Shown here one piece after another: positions 7,590 to 14,932 of a stretch of DNA of 64,000 nucleotides. The DNA lies in contig CAZJVD010000009.1 of assembly GCA_964549505.1 (NCBI GenBank), positions 48,042 to 112,041 on the forward strand, given 5' to 3'. Source of the DNA: CAZJVD01 sp964549505 (GTDB lineage: Bacteria; Bdellovibrionota; UBA1018; CAZJVD01). Below the pieces are notes generated by a model. The model was given only the letters and a program-made list of their open reading frames with translations. It was not told the origin of the DNA and did no database searches. The first letter of the stretch is position 1. Every line of letters starts with the position of its first letter. Made by a program: the position numbers and the translations under genes.

Positions 7590-7643
7590 AAAATGCACCG
7601 CGCTCAAAACGACACATTAAGTGTCGTTTTGCCGCGGATGTGC
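7590..7643 (-). repeat. Hairpin module B, copy 1 (terminator-like)
   Basis: About 54 bases. The core inverted repeat is AAAACGACAC/GTGTCGTTTT within a longer imperfect stem. A diverged copy is at 12597-12650, again in the same orientation relative to a tRNA-Leu gene. It lies immediately downstream of tRNA-Leu(CAG), so it may serve as the present tRNA terminator. Confidence 0.7.
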
Positions 7644-7644
7644 A

Positions 7645-7729
7645 TGGTGCGAAGGACAGGACTTGAACCTGCACGGCTCTCGCCATACGCTTCTGAAACG
7701 TACGTGTCTACCAGTTCCACCACCCTCGC
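7645..7729 (-). tRNA. tRNA-Leu (anticodon CAG)
   Basis: An 85-base class II tRNA on the minus strand. The acceptor stem GCGAGGG/CCTTCGC has one G-T pair. The D-arm is GGAACTGGTAGACA. The anticodon stem TACGT/GCGTA encloses the loop TTCAGAA, giving anticodon CAG. It has the long variable arm expected for leucine, the T-loop GGTTCAAGTCC, and an encoded CCA at 7647-7645. Its last 17 bases before the terminal CA (7647-7663) are repeated at 6639-6655. Confidence 0.95.
7647..7663 (+). repeat. 17-bp direct repeat within tRNA-Leu(CAG) (att-like, proximal)
   Basis: GTGCGAAGGACAGGACT, the partner of 6639-6655. Together they bracket the AbrB/Doc pair and hairpin modules A and B. Confidence 0.8.
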
Positions 7730-7811
7730 ACACTCGACGCAAAGTAGAGACAATCCGCGGAATCTAACTCACGTTTTCGGTGTACGCAATCGCAAGCGAA
7801 ACTGAGACCTG

Positions 7812-8864
7812 TCACGGAGCGCTGATCGTCGGAACGAGGTAGCGCTGTCCTTCTTGGTCCGTTATGCCCCGTGTGACCGACAGCCAGAGATTGCGAAGCT
7901 CAGCGCGCCGATCACGCGCCATCGGCGGGGTGACCCACTTCAGATCGGAAACACGTATCCCCCAAAACGGCTGAAACCTTTCAGGCCGCGCCGAATATCG
8001 CAAATCCATCCAATGACCCGGTTCGAGCTCAGCCGCATAGCCCGATGCAAACCAAGCAAGCTTCTCGAGCGCACGTTTTCGTTCGGGGTCGCCATCAAAA
8101 CGCGAAAGCCACTGGGCGGGGTCCTCGGCAGCGATCTCCGATCCAGATAAAACCTGCGCTTTTCCAAAGATCGGAAGGCGAACACCGTCGGCTACAAAGC
8201 CATGCGACGTCTGATAAAGGGAACGCCACACGGTCAGATTTGAGAACGTCGGGTCCACTCGACCCTTTGCGATCGTATGACTACGAGATGCAGCGAGGCT
8301 TGCCTGCATGTCCAGCGCCCGATGCGACTGAAAGAATCCGAAAGCCAGATAGAGATGCGCCACCGCTAATCCAACGACAACGGGCATCGGTCGACGGCGA
8401 AGCGCAGTCCATGCACCCCCAACTAAAAGCGGAAGCGTGTAAACGGGATCGACGATCGAAATCGCGTTCCACGCTATGCGCTCTTCCGAAAATGGCCAAT
8501 ATAGGAGTGTTCCGTAACTCGTGCACGCATCGAGAAGTCCGTGCGTGGCATAACCCAGAAAACTTATTCCATACACCCATCGAAACGAAAGCTCCGGACC
8601 AGGGCGAATCCTTCGCCACACTCGCATCGCCCCTTTTATGACGAGCGCTCCGACGCAAGCGCCGATCGGTATGAACGCAAGCGAGTGCGTGAAGTGTCGG
8701 TGAAGATCACCGTGACCAAGAATGTCGTGCGAGGTTTTTAGAAAGATATCGACGTCAGCAAGCATTCCTGCCAAACCGCCGATAACAAACGCCGCTTTCG
8801 GTTTTTTTCGAACGATTCCCTGCGCGACCGCAGCGCCCAACGCAAACTGTGTAACAGGATCCAT
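7812..8864 (-). CDS. YdjM-like membrane-bound metal-dependent hydrolase
   Basis: A 350-residue inner-membrane protein of the LexA-binding, inner-membrane-associated hydrolase family (YdjM/DUF457). Family landmarks are MDPVTQFALGAAVAQG at the start, LADVD, HRHFTHSLAF with several metal-binding histidines, and HGLLDACTSYGTLLYWPFS with another His/Asp pair. Four to five membrane segments are visible, followed by a soluble C-terminal third (from about residue 215). Phospholipase-like roles have been suggested for relatives; the substrate is unknown. It is transcribed toward tRNA-Leu(CAG), ending 83 bases from it. Confidence 0.88.
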   Translation of the reverse strand: MDPVTQFALGAAVAQGIVRKKPKAAFVIGGLAGMLADVDIFLKTSHDILGHGDLHRHFTHSLAFIPIGACVGALVIKGAMRVWRRIRPGPELSFRWVYGISFLGYATHGLLDACTSYGTLLYWPFSEERIAWNAISIVDPVYTLPLLVGGAWTALRRRPMPVVVGLAVAHLYLAFGFFQSHRALDMQASLAASRSHTIAKGRVDPTFSNLTVWRSLYQTSHGFVADGVRLPIFGKAQVLSGSEIAAEDPAQWLSRFDGDPERKRALEKLAWFASGYAAELEPGHWMDLRYSARPERFQPFWGIRVSDLKWVTPPMARDRRAELRNLWLSVTRGITDQEGQRYLVPTISAP

Positions 8865-8950
8865 CTATCGACCTTCGGGGGTTGGAGGCAAGCCAGGAGG
8901 GCGTGCGTTGCTGTGTATTAACAAAAGCAAGAGCGCATGTGCAGTCCGAT

Positions 8951-8986
8951 CAAAACAAAAAACCCCGAGGCCTTGCGGCCCCGGGG
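8951..8986 (-). terminator. Strong intrinsic terminator after the 9018-9755 gene
   Basis: On the minus strand a GC-rich stem (8986-8963; CCCCG and GGCC pairing with GGCC and CGGGG around loop GCAA) is followed by TTTTTTGTTTT (8962-8952). It ends the porin/lipoprotein/secreted-protein transcript. Confidence 0.9.
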
Positions 8987-9017
8987 TCACAGTCTTTGAA
9001 GTACTGCTCAAGACCTA

Positions 9018-9755
9018 TTAGTGCGTAGTGAACGAGTACGTAAATCCCGTTCCCGAAGGCTCACAACGCTTTTCAACCGTGTTACCGGCAAGAGCGAGAT
9101 TCGGATTGATGGCAAACTTGAACGATTTTGCAATCGCCACGTTTTCACCAATACGAATTCCGTTCGTTCCTGTCCCGAAAGACGGAAACGAAAACGGATT
9201 GATTGTTGAGCCCGAACAGTTCGCGTCTCCAGCGTCCAGAACCGCGTTGCCTTTACAACGCGAAAGCGTACTGAACGTCAGCGGGATGATGTTGGATACT
9301 TGTCCGTTGCAAACGCCTTGGTGGAAGCCAAGACCTGCAGCCAAGATATCGTCCTTGATCGATCCAGCCGAAAACGCGGGCGTTGTTCCGTTACAAAGTG
9401 GTGTGCTGATTGTTCCACCAGCATCGCACTCGTTATCCGGAGTTGCATACGGTCCCGGTTTGTAAGTGAGGTCAACTCGGTTTGCGATCAGAACGACCAC
9501 GCAACGAACCGGCTCGGCCACAGGGCCTGAAGCAAGCAATGGTGTGCTTGCAAGGTCGGTTTGTACGGGGTCCTTCACGATCGGCATCGTCGGTACAAGA
9601 TTTGTGCGGCACGTATCATCATCCGATGTGTAGATACCGTGCACCCAAACCTTGGTCGAGGTGATGTTGCTTGCCGAGAGCGCGGCCTTTGCCACAGGAG
9701 CCGCACTGAATCCCACAAGTAGGGAGGCGATCATCAAATAAGCGATCCGCCTCAT
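9018..9755 (-). CDS. Secreted Cys-containing protein of unknown function
   Basis: A 245-residue protein with a signal peptide (MRRIAYLMIASLLVGFSAAP, cleavage near AKA-AL). The mature part is rich in Thr, Pro, Gly and Asn with about ten cysteines in small loops (DDDTCRTN, PVRCVV, DNECDAGG, PLCNGTT, GVCNGQ, SRCKGN, DANCSG, EKRCEPSG), suggesting a disulfide-stabilised beta-rich surface protein. No family recognised. Its ATG overlaps the stop of the small lipoprotein gene (ATGA), and a strong terminator follows. Confidence 0.75.
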   Translation of the reverse strand: MRRIAYLMIASLLVGFSAAPVAKAALSASNITSTKVWVHGIYTSDDDTCRTNLVPTMPIVKDPVQTDLASTPLLASGPVAEPVRCVVVLIANRVDLTYKPGPYATPDNECDAGGTISTPLCNGTTPAFSAGSIKDDILAAGLGFHQGVCNGQVSNIIPLTFSTLSRCKGNAVLDAGDANCSGSTINPFSFPSFGTGTNGIRIGENVAIAKSFKFAINPNLALAGNTVEKRCEPSGTGFTYSFTTH

Positions 9756-9877
9756 GATGTACCCCCTACGATGGTGCTCAGCACTTGCTCATGCTCTGCT
9801 CCGCAACCAGGAACCATGGAAAGGAATCCCATTGCGAGAACAAGGCCTACGAGAGTGATTAGCATTCTGGAAGACAT
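9752..9877 (-). CDS. Small lipoprotein, 41 residues
   Basis: A short gene with an excellent ribosome site (AAGGGAGAG) and ATG at 9877. It encodes a hydrophobic signal (RMLITLVGLVLAMGFLSM) ending in VPGC, a plausible lipobox with Cys25, followed by only 16 mature residues (CGAEHEQVLSTIVGGTS). It overlaps the following secreted-protein gene by ATGA and starts 55 bases after the porin stop, so all three probably form one operon. It resembles entericidin-type mini-lipoproteins in size only. Confidence 0.7.
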   Translation of the reverse strand: MSSRMLITLVGLVLAMGFLSMVPGCGAEHEQVLSTIVGGTS

Positions 9878-9932
9878 ATTCGTGTCTCTCCCTTCTGTTT
9901 GTGTCGTAACTCCGCAGATCTAAGCGCGTGGC

Positions 9933-11069
9933 TCAGATCTGAAGCGTTGCGGCCAACGTGCCTGTGAACTGGTTCTTTTCAACCGTCAAACCTTTATCGT
10001 TCATGAAGCTGTTGATCTCCGAAGTGTCATATCGAAGTTCAGCCCAGAAGTTCAGGTTCTTGGAATGCATGCAACGATGCGTGAGCGTGAAGCTCGTCAA
10101 GTTACGAGCTGTTCCCGTCACAGCGCCGTCGTTGTCGCGCATCCAGTCTGCACGGAAGTTGTCTTGAACATTGTCCCAGAACGAAGTGTTGACGTACAAG
10201 CCAGCGCCATAAGCGTCAGCTTTTTTCTTCGATGCAGGTAATGTCGATGTTGCTGGAGCAACCACTGCGTCTTTTTCGTTTCTCCAGGTTCCATCGAGAC
10301 CAACGCCGAACATCTTGCTGTACTGGTGCTTAGCTGTGAAACCGAGCGTACGACGAAGAGCACGTGAGCTAGCGTCTTGCTCAGAACCCATCACACCGTT
10401 GAAAGCAACCGACGTGTCGTCGTTTTCCCACATCAACCAAATCGGAACAGTTTTTCCGACGTTGTTGTCTGCGAAACGGTTGGCACCGTTAACGACGCCA
10501 ATACCGAACGTCACACCGCTACCAAAGTTGTAACCAAACTTAACGCCTGTGTAGAACTCAGGTGTTAACAAGGTGAACGATGTGCCGCGCGAATAGTTCC
10601 AGTTATTGACTGACGTTCCGTTTTCCATACCGAAGCCTGAGTCAAAGCGTCCCAGCAACATGCTGAACTTGCCGCTTTCCCAGCTGACGTTCGCATCACG
10701 AACGTACTCAAAACCAGTGCTAGCTTCGCCAGAGTTCATAACCTTGTAGCGTGTGCCTTGACCGATTTTGAAATCGAATCCAACTGGATCTGCGTCCTTA
10801 TGCAGACCGACCGTTGCTTCATAGATATCGAACTGACGTGAAGCGCGATCGTTATAACGGAACCGATTTTGTGGACTTGCTGCCGTATTATTTGAGTGTG
10901 CTGGTTCGTTAAAGTTGTAATTGATATAGGTGTCAACCAGTCCGTTAACCGAAACGCCGCTACTACCAAGCGTTACAGTTCCCGGAGCAGGAAGATCCCC
11001 CGCCTGTGACTGCAGTCCGAAACCCAGGACTGCTGTCAAAACTACAGAGAATTGTAAACGGTTTCTCAT
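9933..11069 (-). CDS. Outer-membrane porin, Bbp2/OmpL-like
   Basis: A 378-residue outer-membrane beta-barrel starting at ATG 11069 after GGAGGAAAG. It has a signal peptide (MRNRLQFSVVLTAVLGFGLQ), then VSVNGLVDTYINYNFNEP, the typical opening of the putative beta-barrel porin-2 family. Alternating amphipathic strands follow, ending in a barrel closure (TGTLAATLQI). No plug or POTRA domain is seen. It probably forms a diffusion pore for small solutes. A possible promoter upstream is TTGACA then TAAAAG at about 11190-11165. It probably heads an operon with the small lipoprotein and the 9018 gene. Confidence 0.85.
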   Translation of the reverse strand: MRNRLQFSVVLTAVLGFGLQSQAGDLPAPGTVTLGSSGVSVNGLVDTYINYNFNEPAHSNNTAASPQNRFRYNDRASRQFDIYEATVGLHKDADPVGFDFKIGQGTRYKVMNSGEASTGFEYVRDANVSWESGKFSMLLGRFDSGFGMENGTSVNNWNYSRGTSFTLLTPEFYTGVKFGYNFGSGVTFGIGVVNGANRFADNNVGKTVPIWLMWENDDTSVAFNGVMGSEQDASSRALRRTLGFTAKHQYSKMFGVGLDGTWRNEKDAVVAPATSTLPASKKKADAYGAGLYVNTSFWDNVQDNFRADWMRDNDGAVTGTARNLTSFTLTHRCMHSKNLNFWAELRYDTSEINSFMNDKGLTVEKNQFTGTLAATLQI

Positions 11070-11289
11070 GAAAGTCTTTCCTCCAAAGAATGTGGGTAAT
11101 GCGTTATTTCTAAAAGATTTCATGCCCTTTAAGTTCGGTCAAGGAGTGTTTTAGGTTTGACACACTTTTAAGACACTGCGTGCTGCTGTCAAAAACTTGT
11201 CGGTGATCTTAGAATTGCAAAATGCACGCGTCATTTCTCTCGGCTCTTGCCTGCTCCCTACACCACTCACTGCGCGATCGATGGCTCGA

Positions 11290-12180
11290 CTACAAAGCTG
11301 GTCGTGAGCGCGAAAGCGCAACGCCGGAGAGAATCAACCCAGCCCCCACGAGTTCAGCGCCACGTGGTTCACGTCGATGAATCAAAAACTCCAAAAGGAT
11401 GGTCGACACAGGAACGATGTACGTAACCGCGCTTGCCGAGACGGCGCCCCAGACTCGTACGAGCGTAAAATAAAACACAAAGGCTAATCCACTTGAGATC
11501 GCACCGAGATACAGCAAGCTTCCGATCGCAACGGGATTGCTGAGATCGGACATCTGAGGAAACGGTTCGAGCAGCGGAGCTGTAACCGCTAAAAAGATCG
11601 TGCTCACCACCAATTGAAAAAACACGCACGCCACCGTATCGACGTGCGCTTTGTCGGATAGCACGCGCCGAGTGAGAACGGTCCCAGCACCGTAGCTGAT
11701 CGCCATCACCGTAATGGCCGCAACGCCTGCCAATTCAAACTGCAACGAAGACTCGAGCAGTCTCGGTAAATAAAGAACGATCAAACCGCATAGACCGAGC
11801 GCAACCCCCGCCAATTTGCGTTTTCCCAAAATCTCACGCGGCTGCCCCAGCCAGAATCCCATCACGACGGTCCACAGAGGAACCGAACCGTTGATCACGC
11901 CCCCGACCGACGCGGACACGCGCGTCTCGCCCCAGAACAAGAACAGAAACGGAATTCCGTGCGCAAAGAGCGCCGCAACTCCATTGAGAAGACGGAGATG
12001 GCGTGGCATTCGAAGCGATCGTCCACTCCACAGCGCGTAAAGGCCGATTGCTATAGCCGCGATCAGCACTCGAAAGAATGCGCAATGAAACGGAGGAAGG
12101 ATCTGAACAACCGTTTGAATAGCGACAAAGCTGCCGCCCCAAACCGTACCGATAATGAGGAAGAGAACCCAAGCGTTCAT
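11290..12180 (-). CDS. EamA-family drug/metabolite exporter
   Basis: A 296-residue inner-membrane protein with ten predicted helices in two EamA repeats. The first begins at WVLFLIIGTVWGGSFVAIQT, the second at about residue 150 (LAGVAAITVMAISYGAGTVL). Conserved features are WGGSF, PPFHCAFFRVLIA, and LYLGAISSGLAFVFYF with SAVTYIVPVSTILLEF near the end. Members of the DMT superfamily export amino acids, nucleosides or other metabolites; the substrate here cannot be read from sequence. Monocistronic, divergent from tRNA-Leu(GAG). Confidence 0.92.
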   Translation of the reverse strand: MNAWVLFLIIGTVWGGSFVAIQTVVQILPPFHCAFFRVLIAAIAIGLYALWSGRSLRMPRHLRLLNGVAALFAHGIPFLFLFWGETRVSASVGGVINGSVPLWTVVMGFWLGQPREILGKRKLAGVALGLCGLIVLYLPRLLESSLQFELAGVAAITVMAISYGAGTVLTRRVLSDKAHVDTVACVFFQLVVSTIFLAVTAPLLEPFPQMSDLSNPVAIGSLLYLGAISSGLAFVFYFTLVRVWGAVSASAVTYIVPVSTILLEFLIHRREPRGAELVGAGLILSGVALSRSRPAL

Positions 12181-12289
12181 GATTGCTCGGAGTTATAGAG
12201 GCGCACACTGTGTTTGTCGAACCCTTAGCTGGTACTTGCTTGACAGAGAACCTCCTAATAAAGGACAAAAACACCATCCTTCTTACTAG

Positions 12290-12374
12290 GCACTCGTGGT
12301 GGAATTGGTAGACACGTACGTTTGAGGGGCGTATGCCGAAAGGCGTGACGGTTCGAGTCCGTCCGAGTGCACCA
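12290..12374 (+). tRNA. tRNA-Leu (anticodon GAG)
   Basis: An 85-base class II tRNA. The acceptor stem is GCACTCG/CGAGTGC. The anticodon stem TACGT/GCGTA has loop TTGAGGG, giving anticodon GAG. It has a long variable arm (TGCCGAAAGGCG), the T-arm GACGGTTCGAGTCCGTC, and an encoded ACCA. Its last ten bases (12365-12374) form the left end of a perfect 26-base inverted repeat whose right arm is at 12551-12576. Confidence 0.96.
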
Positions 12375-12576
12375 ATCCATAAAACGCGCCATAAAATCAG
12401 TCTACTGAAGGAACGTCCTTATTCTTGGTTTCTCTAGAGTACGGACATCCATGTCCATACCCTACCCACGCTCTCGCCATCCTGGCTACGCGTGGGAAGT
12501 ACTCTAGAGAAACCAAGAATAAGGACGTTCCTTCAGTCGGCTCACCCTCAGGCGCGTTTTATGGATTGGTGCACTC
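12365..12576 (+). repeat. 212-bp palindromic element fused to the tRNA-Leu(GAG) 3' end
   Basis: Perfect outer arms of 26 bp (12365-12390 with 12551-12576) enclose perfect inner arms of 39 bp (12404-12442 with 12499-12537). Between the inner arms are two small stem-loops: GGACAT/ATGTCC at 12443-12456 and module A at 12465-12496. The left outer arm includes the last ten bases of the tRNA gene. As RNA it would form a very stable branched hairpin; as DNA it could extrude a cruciform. I see no protein gene in 12375-12839. Confidence 0.85.
12458..12499 (+). repeat. Hairpin module A, copy 2
   Basis: It matches the complement of 7514-7555 over 42 bases with one mismatch. It forms the tip of the 212-bp palindromic element. 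Confidence 0.75.
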
Positions 12577-12596
12577 TCAAAGATACGACGATCCAC

Positions 12597-12650
12597 GCAC
12601 ATCCGCGGCGAAACGACACTAAAAGTGTCGTTTTGATCGCGGTGCGTTTT
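12597..12650 (+). repeat. Hairpin module B, copy 2 (terminator-like)
   Basis: A diverged copy of 7590-7643, complement orientation. The core AAACGACACT/AGTGTCGTTT pairs perfectly. It may terminate read-through from tRNA-Leu(GAG). Confidence 0.65.
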
Positions 12651-12839
12651 CAACGACAGCAAGTACCTTTAACCTCATGCCCGCTTTTTAAGAATCTCCC
12701 TACGCTTAAAGCGATAGTCTTTTCCATTAGGCTTCCGAAACTTGATTTCCCCCTTGCGAATTCGACGTCTCACTCTCAAAACCCGAGATGCGAACCGGCA
12801 CCCTTGCAATTTACGCCGCACTGCGGTACGAACCAGTAC

Positions 12840-14078
12840 GTGCTGCGATATGTTTTACCCTTTCTGATCTTGTCCGGACCGACTTCCGTCCATGCGATGA
12901 ATTGCAACGACGCTGTGATCGGTACCGGCAGTGCGCTGGAGACACGTAATCTCCCGTCGTTTCTCAAGACCTTTAGCAGGAACGCTGTTCACGAGGCATT
13001 TGGTCGGTCCGAGCGACTCCTATTCTCTACTGATACCCAACCTACTGTGGGTAGGGAGTTTTATGCGACGAATGAGCTGGACGGACTGATACGAGGGCCG
13101 GTCGATCGAGTACCAACCGATGTTGTTATCGGCTTTGGAACGAACAGCAGCTGGGACATCGCCGTTAGAAAGAACGCGAAAGTACTGATCATCGCGGACT
13201 GGTCCTGGGGTCCACTGATCGGTCAGGAATATCTGTTTCGACCACTTATCCTTTCGGCAAAAACTCCCGGAGAATTCCTTGGCATGCTTGCGGGTGTGCC
13301 CGTTCCTGAAAGTGTGCAGATGCTCCCGCTGGGCGGCGTTGTCCAGTATATTGACTCCTACATCCACTACAGAGGGGAACTAGAAAAGAAGAAGCCCGAG
13401 AGAAACCGCTTCTTGAATTCAAAGATTACTGAAATGGCAGAGAGCGGTAGGTTTACGCGCCACCAGTTAGAGTTCGTTTCGAGTTTTTTTAATGCGCTCG
13501 TCAATCGAGATGAAGAACGGATCGAAGAACCTCTACATAATTTCGGGCCGTTTTCAGGTGTTTACGTCATTCACAAAGTTGAACACTTTTATTCCTACTT
13601 TAGGGAACGCTATGCCCCTCAGTCCCTTTGGGACCAAGGAGCGACTGAAAGCTTAATGGAAGATCCATTTCTTTCCGTGTTTTCTTCGAGCGAAGCTTTC
13701 GAGAGGTTGCAACGTCTATTTGATGGTTCTGTCTACTACGCACACGCCTCGATTGAACATCCAGGGATTTACGAAACAGCTAAAAAGTTGGGAGCACGGA
13801 GAGGTTTCGCTGATTTCACGATTTCGGCCTCAAATATCTTTGATTGTGGCGCCAAGGATTCCGCTGTCCATGCCGCTCGTGTAGGAAACTTTCTACATGC
13901 AGTCGTGCCTATTCTAACTACAGACGGTCATCCACTCGCTTTTTATCAGACTCGAGGGATGGGCCCTCGTTACAAATATGAAAGAATGAGTTTTGGAGAT
14001 ACCGATTCGATTGAACCGATTCTAAGCGCGGCTGGTTATCCAAAGAACAATGTCCGTCATAACGAGAGGGTCCGATAA
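12840..14078 (+). CDS. Secreted protein, possibly LIC_10091-like
   Basis: I place the start at GTG 12840, which begins a signal peptide (LRYVLPFLILSGPTSVHA) almost identical to that of the next gene, which also uses GTG. The frame is open upstream through the palindromic element, but that stretch is not secretory. The mature part is about 390 residues. DVVIGFGTNSSWDIAVRKNA followed by an ADWSWGP segment recalls the Rossmann-like core of leptospiral LIC_10091-type proteins; I hold this loosely. The gene abuts the next one with no gap, and both are AT-richer than the core genes. Confidence 0.7.
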   Translation: MLRYVLPFLILSGPTSVHAMNCNDAVIGTGSALETRNLPSFLKTFSRNAVHEAFGRSERLLFSTDTQPTVGREFYATNELDGLIRGPVDRVPTDVVIGFGTNSSWDIAVRKNAKVLIIADWSWGPLIGQEYLFRPLILSAKTPGEFLGMLAGVPVPESVQMLPLGGVVQYIDSYIHYRGELEKKKPERNRFLNSKITEMAESGRFTRHQLEFVSSFFNALVNRDEERIEEPLHNFGPFSGVYVIHKVEHFYSYFRERYAPQSLWDQGATESLMEDPFLSVFSSSEAFERLQRLFDGSVYYAHASIEHPGIYETAKKLGARRGFADFTISASNIFDCGAKDSAVHAARVGNFLHAVVPILTTDGHPLAFYQTRGMGPRYKYERMSFGDTDSIEPILSAAGYPKNNVRHNERVR

Positions 14079-14864
14079 GTGTTGCAGTATATTTTACCGT
14101 TTTTGATTTTATCCATACCGACTTCCGGCCATGCGATGAATTGCCCTAAATCAATGGAGCCTGCCGGGGACCCTGCCGGTCATACGAACTCCTTAGATCC
14201 AAGGTTTGCGGCAAACATTCGGAATGGTCGCTGGGCACGTGACCACTTTGAAGAACCAGAGTTCGAAATTAGAGAAGTTCCTTCAACCAGTGAGGATGCT
14301 CAGCATAACCTAGGAGATTTTCCGTTTGCAGCTGTTCCTAGAATACAAGAAATTTCATTACCTAGATTGTCCTATCGACGTTTCCGAGCGGGCGTAGAAG
14401 TTACATTGAGTGATGGCAATAAGATTACGGTATTTGGTCCCACCGCACTCACAGCGAAGTCAGCAGTTTCACAGCTCGCAAACGAAATAGATGGCCTGCA
14501 ATTCACATATGCTATTCCAAGCCAAGCACTGGCCCCAAAGTATTCTGGCCGAAAACCCCCGATTGCTGGAGGTGACTTTGAAGGAGCTCTTCGTGATCCG
14601 TATGTCTGGCGTGTCGATCAACTCGACTTCCGCGTTTTCCCTTATGCGGGCACCGTAGCGACCGGCTATCATCCGACCCAAGGGCTGCACCAAAGTACTT
14701 ACACGACACCGGATGGATCCCGTGTTATTTATGGAATACCCAGCTCACACCACTTGTATTCGCTAGAAGCTCTTCGCCATACAGTTGACCGTTCCTATGA
14801 ATATTTTGAAAGGCGCAAATCTGAAATAGGGATTCCAAACCCAATTCCACGCCGACCGAAATGA
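14079..14864 (+). CDS. Secreted protein of unknown function
   Basis: A 261-residue protein with a GTG start at 14079 right after the previous stop, behind GAGAGGG. The signal peptide (LQYILPFLILSIPTSGHA) and the first mature residues (MNC) match the preceding gene, but the mature parts do not obviously align. It contains a Pro/Tyr/His-rich second half (GYHPTQGLHQSTYTTPDG). It looks like part of a small secreted cassette downstream of the tRNA-Leu element. No function assigned. Confidence 0.7.
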   Translation: MLQYILPFLILSIPTSGHAMNCPKSMEPAGDPAGHTNSLDPRFAANIRNGRWARDHFEEPEFEIREVPSTSEDAQHNLGDFPFAAVPRIQEISLPRLSYRRFRAGVEVTLSDGNKITVFGPTALTAKSAVSQLANEIDGLQFTYAIPSQALAPKYSGRKPPIAGGDFEGALRDPYVWRVDQLDFRVFPYAGTVATGYHPTQGLHQSTYTTPDGSRVIYGIPSSHHLYSLEALRHTVDRSYEYFERRKSEIGIPNPIPRRPK

Positions 14865-14932
14865 GATGCGCCGGATTCAACCCGTCAACGCGGCATCTTC
14901 TATAAACTGTTTCGTCGCTTCGGTCTTCGTCG

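Noticed and set aside
7593..7805. A 70-codon plus-strand frame containing RTGLEPARLSPYASET
   Set aside because: This is the well-known spurious translation of a tRNA-Leu gene read on the opposite strand; the tRNA structure is convincing.
9915..9941. Hairpin CAGATCT/AGATCTG at the porin stop as a terminator
   Set aside because: No T-run follows on the minus strand. It may weaken read-through, but a terminator call is not supported.
12492..12839. Upstream extension of the 12840 gene to an ATG in the palindrome
   Set aside because: The extra 116 residues are encoded by the hairpin repeats and lack secretory character; the GTG at 12840 begins a signal peptide matching the paralogous next gene.
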